NCBI GenBank assembly: GCA_963682055.1
Contig: OY821749.1
Coordinates: 31,441,631-31,505,630 of the forward strand
Direction: 5' to 3'
DNA length: 64,000 bases
Source of the DNA: Primula veris
Taxonomy: Eukaryota; Streptophyta; Magnoliopsida; Ericales; Primulaceae
Shown: positions 47,165 to 60,200 of the stretch, one piece after another
How positions within the stretch are numbered: the stretch's first letter is position 1
Layout: each line of letters starts with the position of its first letter
Translations under genes and position numbers: made by a program
Notes under the pieces: model-generated
The model's database searches: none
Seen by the model: the letters and a program-made list of their open reading frames with translations, nothing else
Told to the model about the DNA's origin: nothing

Positions 47165-48820
47165 AGTAACATAGATTAAAAAAATCCTCATATGAACTTA
47201 ATTAATTGCTTCTCTAACTCACTGCATTAATATGAAACGTAATTAACCTTGCAAATATTAGGATCCAAAATGCACTATATATGGGATTCAAAGAATAATG
47301 ACCCACATTTGGCACACATGGATTTCTCTCATAAAACAATAACTTTGATCGGTGGCAATAACTTTGATCGGTGGCGTTATGTTTTTCAACGATATTAATG
47401 TAAATTAAAGATGGTAAATATTGGACATATTGTGGTTCTTTCTTATTGATCGGTAATTTCAATTGCTCGGATTACACTTTGTTATTACATTTGTGCTCGG
47501 TTTAACATCTAATCTTAATCTTGTTCTTGATCTCTATTCTTGATGTTCGGTCTTTGTTTTAACTTCTCTTGATCAATTCCTTGTGAGATAAACTCTGACA
47601 ATTTGGCTATTTATAAGCATTTACACGTCATAGGATGTTGACAAGTGTCTCAATCCCGTCTGCCATCTCATGGGTTTTTCAACTTGTGGGTCTTTGTTAA
47701 GTGGGCTTGGACATTTAAAAGTAACTTTCTTAAGGAAAAGCCTGTTATACCCTCATATCTATTATTCAAGCATCGTATACCCCTGAATAAAGTTGGGTTG
47801 AATTGTATCCGAATAAACAAATTCGGGTCTAATTTTTGTGTTCTATCATTCTCAATCTCTTATTTTGTAAGGGCTTGGTTTATAATTTAAACACTGATTC
47901 AAATTAAGAAATATCTCCCTAAATTATCTTAGCTTACAGTTTTACAATATTACATGCTAGCTTAAGGAAAATAGTCACAGTAGAAAAAAAAATACTATAC
48001 CTCCATTATATGTAGCTTTAATTAGATATTGTATATATTGAATATAAATGTGGATTATACAACTAATTGAGTCACATTTAATAGTTTAATTCATGAACGG
48101 ATATTGCAGACATTAATAGTCGGTGGTCCTATTAGCAATTAGGAGAAACCAGTGTTCTAGCACTAATACAGTAGTTCATGAAATAAACTTTTGTAATCGA
48201 CTCCCATTAATAAATAGTTACCTTTTGTTTTCGATTCACTCACGCGTTCTGATCTCTATTCCGATAACCATATACACTTTTCGGCTTTTCCACAGACATT
48301 TAGAGCTGTAATTTATAAAAGTTACTTTGAAACAACGTCTCACTTCTTACTTAACAATAAAAACAGTGGATTTCTTTTGGCTAATATTTACGTTCAAAAA
48401 CTAATAACATATCACTTTCAAGATCGCTTTAAAGTTTAAAGTTTAACCATATCCAAGTTTACGCGTGGGCTCACCATTCTTTTAAATTTTAAAATTCAAC
48501 TTTTTAATGTATGAAATCATCCCCACAGTACATGGGTCCCTACTCTAATCAAGCTTTGTATTGATTTGACAATTAAATTTAAATTGTCATATTTGGATGA
48601 AGTAAATTGGAATAAAAGTACCATCCCTTTCAAGTTTTAAGTTTTAATTACAATATTGTGCAAAAACAAAATAATCTGTACTCAAAAGTAACTCCTTAAA
48701 AAGACTGATTAAATCCACTAAGATGGTGTTATTTTGAGAATAACTACTCACTTGTCGTATTGACTCAACTGGGTAATTTGAAAAAAATAACGGGTTTGAT
48801 AGTGAGTTCCGAATGTATTA
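47165..48820. other. AT-rich intergenic DNA
   Basis: No gene recognised. A small tandem duplication of AATAACTTTGATCGGTGGC lies at about 47338-47376. Confidence 0.5.
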
Positions 48821-49055
48821 CTTCATCCGTCCCTAAACAAACGTTCGTTACGAAAATACGTGCAACTTTGATCGATAATTTTTTCATATCTAGGTTGTCG
48901 GGAAAAATATTTTTAAAAGTTAATCACGTAGTTCATAGTTAGAACTATATGATGTAACTTCCAATTTTTTCATTTCGAAAATGTGGATATGAAAAATTTG
49001 ATTGTTAAATTTGCATGTATTTTTGTAAGAGACGATCGTTTAGAGACGGAGTAAG
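48821..49055. mobile_element. mariner-type MITE
   Basis: About 235 bp between TA duplications (48819-48820 and 49056-49057). The ends CTTCATCCGTCCCTAAAC and (reverse complement) CTTACTCCGTCTCTAAAC are imperfect inverted repeats of the CTCCGTCCC type found in plant Tc1/mariner MITEs. The interior is AT-rich and non-coding. Confidence 0.78.
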
Positions 49056-49591
49056 TATTATTTAATAATTCAATGGTTTTTGATAATGATACAAATAGTA
49101 GCTGCATCAGCATAGTCAAGCAAATGAAATATCAATACAATTCCTATAATAAAAATTTGAAACATATACCACAAACATCATTAACCAATGCGCTAATCAA
49201 GGATCATAGGTCAAAATTTCTAAAATTAGGAAGCCAAATATAAAAAGCTCGTTCAAGGCTTTCAAGCTGGTTTGATAGGGATTTGGGGCAAAAATACAAA
49301 TTATACTTTTTCTAGAAGAAAAACCACACTTTGTTTGTAATTTCGAAATTTGTTTACAAAGGCAAGTTGACGACGTCATCAATGACTTCATGTGTTACGT
49401 GGCATGTGTTGTGGTGGCGCGTATTTGATACGAGTGAAATGAACTTATTAATTTTACTAATAATAACTTTATTACGGATCCACGGACGGTATCTTACGCT
49501 AACAGATGTTCTTATTTACAGTTAAAAAACATGCGTGTGTTGATATTACTGCTGCTTTGTTCTTGGTGTGGTTTAGATTAGAGAATTTACC

Positions 49592-49852
49592 GTGAGTCAC
49601 GCAACAGCTACTACTGCAGCGGAAGCGAATGTAGAGAAACATGAGAAATCATGTAAAGACAATCAGCACAGTTTCATACACTTTGCGTTTTTAGCTACTG
49701 AGTCTGCTGAGGTTTTCGGGAGACTGCAGAAAGTTATGAACAAAAATGTGTTGACTGCAGGTTCGGCTGAATATGTGTTTAGAAGGTTAAGATTTGATAT
49801 TCAAAGAGTACCAGCGACACAGTTTGTTGCTCGCTTGTCTCAAAGTCAGTAA
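49592..49852 (+). pseudogene. retroelement-like protein fragment
   Basis: An 86-codon frame contains EAVEKHEKSC-like sequence (EANVEKHEKSCKDNQHSF), FAFLATESAEVFGRLQKVM and FDIQRVPATQFVARLSQSQ. This resembles a plant retroelement-associated C-terminal segment I remember, usually written FxFDTFGFLAPEA..LL.R.Q...VM, then FAIQKG.AAQLVARLP. Relative to that pattern the DTFG codons are missing. No reverse transcriptase core is nearby. Treated as a decayed fragment; family call is weak. Confidence 0.4.
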
Positions 49853-52800
49853 GTTTTATTAATTAATACAAATTCCTAATATATATGAACTACAATTTCA
49901 AATACAGTATCATAATTTTGTAATAAGTGAAATTTGTATAAATAAACTTTTATTTCACATTAACATTTACGCCTACCATTGTAGTGTTTTGGAAAGTTAC
50001 TTGGTTTTATTGAACATTAAGTAAAAAAGGAGCACTTAATAATGGATTAGTTGTAAATACAATAAATAAAAGGGTAAATAAATATGTTCACCTTTGTATT
50101 GACCTGGCAATATTAATAGCAGTGGACTAGTAGACAGTCAATGGTCATAGTGTGCTTCAATATTTTAGACAAGTCTTCATGTAAGACATATTTATTGGAG
50201 TAAAAGAAGTAAACTTCCCATATCACAAAGTTGCGTGTAACGCATAAATTTTATCCTATAGATGATGACTTTTTTTTTGTGTGTATTTTTATAACAGTCA
50301 GGTTATTTGACTGTTTATGATACAGTCAGTTTAACCACCGTTACATTAGAAAATAAATAGTTAGATGATGTTTTTCATTAGCTACTTTATTTTTTCTATT
50401 TTCAACAAATTAGAATTTGATAAATTAAAAATAAATTGTACAACACACTAAAAACTCAAATAAAAATATAGAACCCTATGTGGGGCTATCATAAACTTAA
50501 ATATTAATCAAAATTTATTTATTTTTTATCCATTTGACGATTTTTATGCAAACAGTTTGTGAACCAGTCATAGACCGACTCTTTACTACTAATTCCTTTT
50601 TATTTTTTTTATTTGGCATAGCATGTCGTGTAAAACAAGTTTAAACGGTAACCATTAGTTGGTGGTCTATTACCATGAGACAGGCAAACAACATTTTTTT
50701 AGGAAATAAACAATTATTTAATTAACGAATTATTTCTTTTGTGTGTGTTTAATTAGACTAATAATTTGAAAGTTGAACGTTTGCGTGTAAAGCATATATG
50801 ACGTGACTATTTGACGTATCTGTATGTTGTCTTTTGGTTAAAGAAAAGCATCAAAAAAAGATAATTGTACACAGAATATCTTATCTAATTGTACATAATA
50901 TAGAAGTATTTTAATATTTTGGCATATAGTCTTGATTAATGTGCATATTATATATATATCAGTACTATAATCAAGATAATTTTATGTAGACGATTTTTAT
51001 GAAATATGTACTTAAACTTAAACTGAACTAATCACTAGCTCTAATTAGAGCATCCAATCTTTTGACTTTGCCTTTTATGGTCTTCAACAAGAGAAAACAA
51101 ACGCATAAGTATTTTCTAAAAGTTCAATTTTTGTGTTAATAAAGATTAAAGAAAGTGTATTTAATTATAGGAAAAATTAACAAAAACATATCGGCGACCA
51201 TTTTGCAAAACAAAAAAAAGGTAAATATCATTACACAACTATACAGAATTTAGCAGAACAAAAAAAAAGTAGCCAAAACAGGCCATACGATTACAGTTAC
51301 TGGGAGTGAGTGTATATAATTTAATTGGGCCTAACCCAAAAATATCCTATATTATTGTAGGCTAGAAAAGAAAACGAGTACTCGTCTAAAATGAAAGCCC
51401 GATACGATGTCTTAGAGTCATCGGAGCATCAATGAAATGCAAACACTCGATGATTTATGCTCTTCGCTGCTCCGGAGTTCAACGGTATATAGCATTTAAT
51501 GTCCAAAAAAACAATCTTACGAACGATAAAACAAAAAATCTGAACTATAGAGCGGGTGGGCTGTGGTTTTAGTTTTTGTAAATTTTGGGTCGTTACCACT
51601 TTTTAGTTTCTCAAACAATCTAGACGAGAAAATTCACTAAACAAAGATACAAGGTAAACAATTTATGGTCAGTTGAAAACCGATGATTAATTGAAAACAG
51701 TTTACATGTATTTGAAGATAATTTATCACATTTGAAAACAATTTATATTCATTTAAAAACAGGCTGGTTAAATAATCTATGGTCATCTTTTATAAATTCT
51801 GAGTAAAACATGTATGCTTTTAACAATTAAAATTTGAATTGCAATACATTTAAAATCCTTAAAATGAAAATATCATTTATATTATCTCGAATCAAAATCG
51901 GCTCATTGGTGGCCGGTTACCTTTAATAATTTTTTTTTCGTAGGTCATTACTTTTACAAGATTTTTAAGTCTAAATCACTTTACAAGTGATAAAAAAAAT
52001 ATTATTTTCGTAAGTTTTGGTTGTTTTTTTTTACTTAATTATTCAAACAAACACTAAAAAAAACTAATTTTTTTTTTTTTTTTTTTTTACATTTTAATAT
52101 GTTTCTCATGTAGATTATAATGTATTTTCTAAGCTTTAAACACAGCTTTTAATCTTCTTTCTATATTTTAATACCTTTTCCGTATATATTATAACTTATT
52201 TTTTAAAATTAAAACAGATTTTAATTTTTTTTTTATTAGATCGAGTGACTAGAATTTAAATTAGTTTCGACCCAACATTTTTATCCGAGAAATAATATAA
52301 AATATAATGTGACATCTAATTAATATTATCATAAAAATACAAGAGCAATTTGAAATATTTGTATAGCCCATGGGCTAATAAGACGAGCCCAAACAGATCA
52401 ACCACGTGCTACTTTTATTGAAATACCCCACGCGTAAATTAAATAATTATTAGTATTTACTAATTTATTAGGAGTGTTACAGGATCACTCAGTACTTGGC
52501 TATTTAATTACATTAATGGCTCCTATTATTTTATAGAAAACTTTATTCGGCTATATATTCCCATTTTATAACATAAATATTTATGAACTTTTGTACTGGA
52601 CAAAAATGTAATCATATATAGTCATTCATATGTATTCTGTGAACAAAAGAGCACCTTTAATAAACGATGTAAAACGTACCGTTTGACTGGCGTATGTTTT
52701 TCAAGAGTAATCAGTGTTTTTGTCCGTTAAACTCGTTTACTCTACAACAATGATATTGAATTTGAAATTTTAAAAAGAGAAACTTACTTTGCAAATTTCC

Positions 52801-53526
52801 GATTCTTAACATTGCTTAGTTTTTTTCGATAGACTTAATCTACGGACTATTTGTAATAAAAAAGTCAGTCTCCAATTCATTTCGACAAGCTTCGACACGT
52901 GATTTGCCAATGGTTTATTAGAACATACTCATTGCATGTTTATTTCAAATTTATTAAATCCCAATATGAATTCTAATTTGCCTTCAGATTTGTTAGCCAA
53001 AATTTGATTTAAAAAAGCAATGAGAAAAAAATCTTGCTAAAACTTATTTCGATACCCCTGTAACTTTTTTACTTATAAAGTGACCTATAACTTATTTTTA
53101 TTGTCAAGTCATAGGTCACCTCTTTTAACTTATAAGTGAGTTGCAAATAAAAAAACACACTACATTAGATTTTATTTGTTGGTAAATTTAATGTGAAAAA
53201 TCTATAAAAAAAAAACCGTAAATTCCTTGTTTTTGAAGTTTGTTTGTTTTTTTAGCTTTTCTACCCAACAACTAGCCTTTAAAAGGCTAAAAAATTCTGA
53301 CAAACCAAACAACCCATTATTTAAAAAAACAAAAAAAACAAAAAAAATAACTGTTGTAAAAATACATTTAAGAATGTCCCCCTAAAAAAATTGCTATGTA
53401 AAACATGTATCAATTCTACAAATTTTATATTTAAAACTATCATATTTTACAAAACAACAAAACAAAATGAAATATAACATCAAAATTATGGTATCATAAA
53501 TGCAATAATATCGTATCAATTAACTG
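49853..53526. other. gene-free AT-rich intergenic DNA
   Basis: About 3.7 kb with homopolymer tracts (for example T run at 52066-52090) and no coding region or complete transposon that I can support. The last part is presumably the promoter of the RING-H2 gene; no convincing TATA box was chosen. Confidence 0.5.
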
Positions 53527-53550
53527 CTCTCTCTCTCTCTCTCTCTCTCT
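53527..53550. repeat. (CT)n tract in the RING-H2 gene leader
   Basis: Twelve CT units lie just upstream of a splice donor (CCAG/GTACAT, 53562-53571). CT tracts near plant transcription starts are common (Y-patch-like). Confidence 0.9.
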
Positions 53551-55212
53551 GATCCATCTCTCCAGGTACATTTTTCTTTATTCAGAGTTTATTTTATTAT
53601 CTTTTATTTATTTATTTTGCATTTCTTTTTCTGGGTAATCTTTCTTTTTGCATTTCATTACTTTCTTATATTTGCATTTCTCAATTCTCATCTGATTTGA
53701 TTGTATTTGTGAGTTTGTTATTGTGTGATTGTAAACACATTTTTTTGTGGGTTTGAATCAAATTGTTTGATTTTTTTTCCTTTTTTGTGTATAATTGAAC
53801 AAATATGTTGGAGGGTATTTTGATTGGTGAATTTTAGTTTGATGTGGAATTTGCATGTGTTTTTTTTATGGTTTGTGATTAGTGTTAAACACTTTTACTC
53901 CAATTTCTTAGTGTAAAGATCTGATTTTTATTGGAAATTACTGTGAATAAGTTTTAACTTTTTAAATTTGGATTTTTTTTCTATTTGGCTTTTGATGCTT
54001 TGTGTTTGTGTGAAATGTGTCTAGATCTTCAATAAATTGTAGTTTGGATTTACTTTTGTTTTGATTTTTGTGTATTATAAATGTTGATACATTTTTGTGT
54101 TGTAGATTCAAAACAATCTTATTTGTTTTTCATTCATGAGCGATTGAATCGAACATAAAGGAAAAATATTATGATTAGACTCTTCCAACTTGATTAGTAA
54201 CCGAACATTTGAATTTTTTAGTATAAGTTAGCTTAGAAGTGATATCTGGATTTACTAGAACAAGAGAATTATTTTTATGGTTAATTTTCTTCATTTTGTG
54301 AGTGCGTGCCTGGGTCTTGATCAAATTGTATGAATTTGGAAAAGAAACATGTTGAAGATCCCCCTATAATAACGATGATACTGATCTTAACCAAGTCGAA
54401 AGACTCAAAACTTGAATCAAATACATTGTTGCTTTGATCATGTCATTGTAGAGTTCATATTTTGCATCGGTGATATGCATTTATGTGTATTTCCAAAGAC
54501 TTCCATTCTGTTTGACGGAATGCATCTGATCATTCAGATCATTGGATGATTTCCCCTCAAATCTTTCTTTGTGATTACAATAGACGGATTGATCATAAGA
54601 TAGCGTTGTTTGACATTTTGTAAACAAAAGTGTTCAGTATCGTGCATTTACTGGCATATTTGGTTGTGCCTTTTAATTTAAGCTCAATTATTTATTTGTC
54701 TTGTTTATAAGCAAGCTACAGTGAGTTTGGTTAGCCATCCTAGAGAAAAAAATTTCACTCTCGCATGAACCAGCTTGAAGCTGAATAAATCTCAATTTAT
54801 TCTCAGGGTCTGTGGTTTGGCTACAGCTTTCAAAAAATGAGAAGAGTTTTTTAAGTTTCTTAAACAAACGCTAGGTTCGTCAAGCTTATAACTTACTGAG
54901 CAATAAAAGATGGCTGCTAGTTTTTCCCTTCGAGAAATCCAGAAAACCTTAGCTTCTAAGCTGGTCGTCCGGATTCAGCTAAAATTAAGCAAAAGCAGCA
55001 AAAAAGTTTCAACCACACTAGACCCCGGTTTCAACAATCCATCTTATTTTCTTTAGAGCTGCATCCAAACAAAACTACATGTTTGTGCAAATAACTGTCC
55101 TTGATTATAGTTTTCTATAATGTGTTTCACTTGTGATGGTTTTAGGCAAATAGTTGCTACAAAAGAGGATTTCAAGGGATGAGAGTGAGAAAAGCCCATC
55201 AAGATAACAGAT
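53551..55212 (+). other. 5' UTR and 1.58-kb leader intron of the RING-H2 gene
   Basis: A donor at 53566 (CCAG/GTACAT) and an acceptor ending at 55145 (TTTTAG) bracket a T-rich intron. The second leader exon runs from 55146 to the ATG at 55213. The intron is T-rich with no coding frame. Exact transcription start not determined. Confidence 0.6.
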
Positions 55213-56019
55213 ATGTCCAACATTCGAACACACTGGTGTTACAGTTGTAGGCAAACCGTTAGTCTACTAGCACAAAGCCCCGATTGTTCCACTTGTCTAG
55301 GAGGGTTTGTACAAGATCTCAATGAACCATTGATCTTAAACCAGCTCTCGTTAGATGCAAACGAAGAAATCGATATAGAAAATACCGATCAAAGGCCAGG
55401 TTTATTAGAAGGTTTTCGAAACTTTTTAAGGGAAAGATTGGTAGCAATAAATAATAATACTGATAGTCGAGGTAGGCCGCTAGAGCCAATTCAGGAGAGT
55501 AGCGGATATGGTCCATGGTTGATATTCAGTGGCCAAGTGCCAAATAATAGCGGATTCGAAGAGCTTTTCGACGAGTCACATGGGTTTAGGCGAGGGCAGA
55601 ATGGTAATTATTTCATGGGTCCCGGACTAGAAGAAATGATCGCAGAAATCAGCAATGAACGACGTGGTGCTCCCCCATCGGCCAAGTCGTTGATCGACGG
55701 TATACCCACTATTAAGATCTCAAATAAGGATATTCGAAAAGACTCGCATTGTCCCGTTTGTAAAGACAAGTTTGAGTTGAGTTCTCGTGCGAGGAAATTA
55801 CCATGTAAGCATATATATCATTCGGATTGTATAGTCCCATGGCTAGCTCAGCATAATACATGTCCCGTTTGTCGCCAAGAATTATCCCCTGATGGCGGTG
55901 GTCGCAAAAAAAGAAACAGGAGTTGGAATTTATTTTCGTTATTTCGGTCTTCTAGTTCTTCTAGCGGTAGTGGAAGCAGGAGCAGAAGCAGAAGCAGGAG
56001 CAACTCTTCGACTATTTAA
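55213..56019 (+). CDS. RING-H2 E3 ubiquitin ligase with N-terminal zinc ribbon (RHC1A-like), 268 aa
   Basis: The protein should transfer ubiquitin from an E2 to substrates. The N-terminus has four cysteines in a zinc-ribbon spacing (C9, C12, C25, C28: CYSC and CSTC), as in the plant RHC1A/RDUF-like group. The C-terminal RING-H2 finger spans residues 180-220: C180, C183, C198, H200, H203, C206, C217, C220, with the usual Trp (IVPWLAQH) before the last pair. The middle is acidic to neutral and likely flexible. The tail is basic and then Ser/Arg-rich (SGSGSRSRSRSR). The coding sequence is a single exon after a leader intron. The ATG follows directly in the second exon and gives the conserved zinc ribbon at the very start, so the start is secure. 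The gene converges on the SPT6-like gene. The exact orthologue is not assigned. Confidence 0.92.
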   Translation: MSNIRTHWCYSCRQTVSLLAQSPDCSTCLGGFVQDLNEPLILNQLSLDANEEIDIENTDQRPGLLEGFRNFLRERLVAINNNTDSRGRPLEPIQESSGYGPWLIFSGQVPNNSGFEELFDESHGFRRGQNGNYFMGPGLEEMIAEISNERRGAPPSAKSLIDGIPTIKISNKDIRKDSHCPVCKDKFELSSRARKLPCKHIYHSDCIVPWLAQHNTCPVCRQELSPDGGGRKKRNRSWNLFSLFRSSSSSSGSGSRSRSRSRSNSSTI

Positions 56020-57252
56020 AGTAAAAGAAAAGAGGGAACCTGATAAAATAAGTTAGCAAGGAGCGCTATTCGCCGAAGTGTGTGATTTTGATGGCTTTTT
56101 TAGTAGCAAGGCGAGGCTATATCGTAGTTCCTTCATGTTGTGCTATCTTTTCCTTCTAAAGTTTTAAAGTTTTTCACTTTTTATCTGTGGGCGAATCGCT
56201 TTGTGTAGTTATGGGTTTGGGACCGTGGTGTCCACTTCTCCTTGATGAATGAAAGTTTTTCTTGTTTTTGTATATTTGCACATACTGAATGGTGTTATGT
56301 CAACTTGTGTATTACTTTTTCAGTATTTGTGCTCTATGGCGGGTTTCTATATTATCCCACTCACTTGAAAGCGTAAGTCGAGTTCTTTTATCATCATCTG
56401 GAAAATGCTCAACTCATGCATTAGACTTTAAAATGAGCCGATAGTGAGATTCATGGATGTATTGAATTCGAGAAAATTATAGTAACATTTAGAACCATTT
56501 CTTTAGTGCAGAGATAAGCAAGAAGAAACAATACGAGATTATACGAAACAAAATTTACTCAGATTTTCTAGCTATTTACAAACATGTACAGCCGAGACTT
56601 GCATAGATTAGGACGGTGTGATCATTTGTCATTACAGAAGATGAACGGGAAGCTTACTATTTTCTCCATAAGCAGATAGACATGTAAGACAAAATATGTA
56701 ATGAAGAAACCTTAGCAGATTAAATCTTCTATTGGAAACCTGTTAGTTTTGTTTGGCTCCAGAGGCCGACAAAACCATTCAACTTGAAAATCTAGACTTT
56801 CATGCAAATACCGACAAAACTGTTCAATTAATCACCAGATGCAACATAGCTTACTCCCAAACATAAACAAACCATAGATAAAATGAAGACGGATTTCAGA
56901 ACCAGTTGCCACTTCCAGGAACACAAAGTCGAAATAGCAACAACTGGAAACACCCATCACCAAAAAAGATTTTAACAAAAAAACATCAGAACCAAATGGA
57001 CATAACTACCAAAGCCAAAAAAAATAGCATCACATTCAAAACCAGTGATTAAAAGACGACGAGTTTGCATTCTAACGATAAAAACCCAAAGTTATACATC
57101 AACGAGTCGGAGCTACATACTCTTAAACATAAGCACACGCAACTAGCATATGTTATTACGAAGCCCAAACACATTACTATTAACACCAGTACTTGTACTA
57201 CTTGACAGACGAAACACGGAAATTTAGAACAAGATTTACGTTATAAAATTCT
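56020..57252. other. convergent 3' UTRs of the RING-H2 and SPT6-like genes
   Basis: The RING-H2 3' UTR (plus) probably ends near 56280 and the SPT6-like 3' UTR (minus) runs leftward from 57252, perhaps to about 56500. No other gene is visible between them. Ends are estimated from composition only. Confidence 0.5.
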
Positions 57253-60200
57253 TCACCAGCCACCACCACTGCTAGCTTTTTTGTTTCCACCCCACCCTGA
57301 ATTTTCACCATCGGCAGGGGCATTGTCCGCACCCGAACCACCACCACTGTTACCCCATCTACCAGCTCCTCCACCGCTGCTGTTACTTGCCCCCCATCCA
57401 CCACTATTGCTGCCACCTTTAGATTCATTGCCTTCTCCACCGCTTTTATCAGCACCCCAACCACTGTTGCCTTTGTCTGCCACTAAGAATTAGTAATTAG
57501 AGAATGATATAGTAATTCATTTGTAATTTAATTATCTAACTTAGTAAACTAACTGAAGTAAGCATATTACAGTATACCTGACTTTATTTATTCAATTCTT
57601 GATTTTCCTTAAAAGTTGGAATTATCAGTATTTGAGAAACAGAAACAAGGGGGAGTAATAAATTAGTTCTCGAGTTTCAAGTGAAATTACCCTCCAAAAA
57701 GAGTTTTAAGAACAAAGAAGTTTACAGCTGATTGTTCCACAAAGACCTTCTTGATGGGCGTGTTTAAAATAGAAATCCAGTCAATAATTTTCCTTCTAAA
57801 GTTGGAACTATCAACAGGAAAAATAATTAGGGATGCAATATTGAATTTTATCCCCAGATTGTGTTGCTGGCAGAACGGGACCATTCTACTATGTGAATGC
57901 TAAAATCTAAAACCGGTCTTTATTCATCTCAATGATGGAACTATCGATGGGAAATATTTTAGAGACGGACAGTAATACAATTGTTCTCATAACTTCAAGA
58001 GAAAGGAGATTACCTTCAGATTGTTGCTGGGTAGAATCACTTCCACCCCAACCACCACTGCTTTTATCCCCACCACCGCCACTACCACCCCAACCACCTG
58101 TACCTCCGCCAGCTTCTTTGTTACTACCCCACCCAGAATTTCCACCATCTGCATTAGTATCCTTTGAACCAGAACCACCATTACCAGTACTACCCCAACC
58201 ACCAGTAGTACCCCCACCATCACTCCAGCTATTTCCTCCGCCGCCGCCTTGGCTACTACTCCAACCACCTGAACTCCAACCTCCGCCTTCCTGCCCATCA
58301 TTACCAGCAGTTCCCCTTCCACCACCATACGAACCCCTTCCACGCCCGCGCCCACCGCCAAAATCACTGGCACCTGCATCAGGACATTCCCTAGCAAAAT
58401 GACCCGGCTGTCCACATTTATAGCAATCACCACCGCCGGAACCACGGCCTCCACCACCACCCTCAGGGCACTCCCTAGAGAAATGACCCGGCTTCCCACA
58501 TTTAAAGCAATCACCACCACTGCCTGAACCACGGCCACCTCCTCCTCCTCCTCCACCTGCCTCAGGGCACTCCCGAGAAAAGTGACCCGGTTTTCCACAT
58601 TTAAAGCAATCACCACCACCGCCTGAACCACGGCCACCTCCTCCTCCTCCGCCTGCCTCAAGGCACTCCCGAGAAAAGTGACCTGGTTTCCCACATTTAA
58701 AACAATCTCCACCACCACTGGAACCACGTCCACCACCTGCCTCAGGGCATTCTCTAGAGAAGTGACCTGGCTTCCCACATTTGAAGCAATCACCACCACC
58801 GCCAGAACCACGGCCACCACCTCCTCCGCCACCTGCCTCAGGACATTCTCTAGAAAAGTGACCTGGCTTTCCACACTTAAAGCAATCTCCACCGCCGCCA
58901 CCGCGACCACCTCCGCCACTACTCCAACCACCTCCTCCACCGAGGTCCCCACTTCCTCCACCGCTACTCCAACCTCCACCGCTCCCTTTACTCCAACCAC
59001 CGCTATCACTACCACCACCCTTGCCCCAACCCCCACCAGTAGTGTCATTACCATCATCTTCCTTGGCACCCCAAGATTTTCCACCCCCACCCTTACTCCA
59101 TCCATCAGCACCACCGCTACTATCACCACCCCCACCCTTGCTCCAACCACCACCACCACTAATGTCATTACCATCATCTTCCTTAGCTCCCCAAGATTTT
59201 CCACCCCCACCCTTACTCCATCCATCAGCACCCCCGCTGCTATCACCACCCCCACCCTTACTCCAACCACCACCGCCACTAGTGTCATTACCATCATCTT
59301 CCTTAGCGCCCCAAGATTTTCCACCCCCACCCTTACTCCAACCACCACCGCCACTAGTGTCATTACCATCATCTTCCTTAGCGTCCCAAGATTTTCCACC
59401 ACCACTAGTATCATTACCACCATCTTCCTTTGCACCCCAACTTCCGCCACCACCAGTACCCCAACCACCACCTCCGCTGTTACTACCTTCACTTGCACCC
59501 CATTTTTGAGAACCATAGCCTGTACCACCATCCTGTGCATCATTATTATTTCCCCTACCACCACCATAAGACCCTCGTCCTCTCCCCCGTCCTCTGCCGC
59601 CACCACCACCATCATCATTAGGACACTCCCTAGCAAAATGACCTGGCTCTCCACATTTATAGCAGTCTCTACCACCACCACCACCACCACCACCACCTCC
59701 GCCTGCCTCGGGGCACTCCCTGGAGAAGTGACCTGACTTCCCACATTTAAAACAATCACCACCACCGCCAGAACCCCGGCCGCCACCACCTCCTTCGCTA
59801 CCTGCCTCAGGGCACTCTCTGGAAAAGTGACCAGGCTTCCCACATTTGAAGCAATCTCCACCGCCACCAGAACCACCACCAGTCCAGCCACCATCTCCAT
59901 TGCCTCCCCACCCATCACCACTTTCTTTCTCATCATTACCCTGATCTCCACGGCCTCGGCCACGTCCACGGCCTCTTCCACGACCTCGGCCACGTCCACT
60001 CCCTTCTGCAAAACAAAATACAACTAAGTTCAGTAATACTGTCTTTAAGGATATTGATACAAATTAAACATTATAAATGTGTACGAGTATAAAAGAACAT
60101 ATTTCATGATGCAATATTTAATCCATATTACTACGCAAATTGTCATATATATGGTCTATAAAAAGCAGATCAACAATTTAAAAGCAGCAATTCCAAAAAG

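Noticed and set aside
57987..60023. Very long Val-rich minus-strand frame of 678 codons, and long Thr/Pro/Ser-rich plus-strand frames over 58678-59736
   Set aside because: Shadows of the Gly-rich SPT6L tail: GGT/GGC-rich repeats leave other frames open. Only the frame with intact zinc knuckles and correct splice phases is credible.
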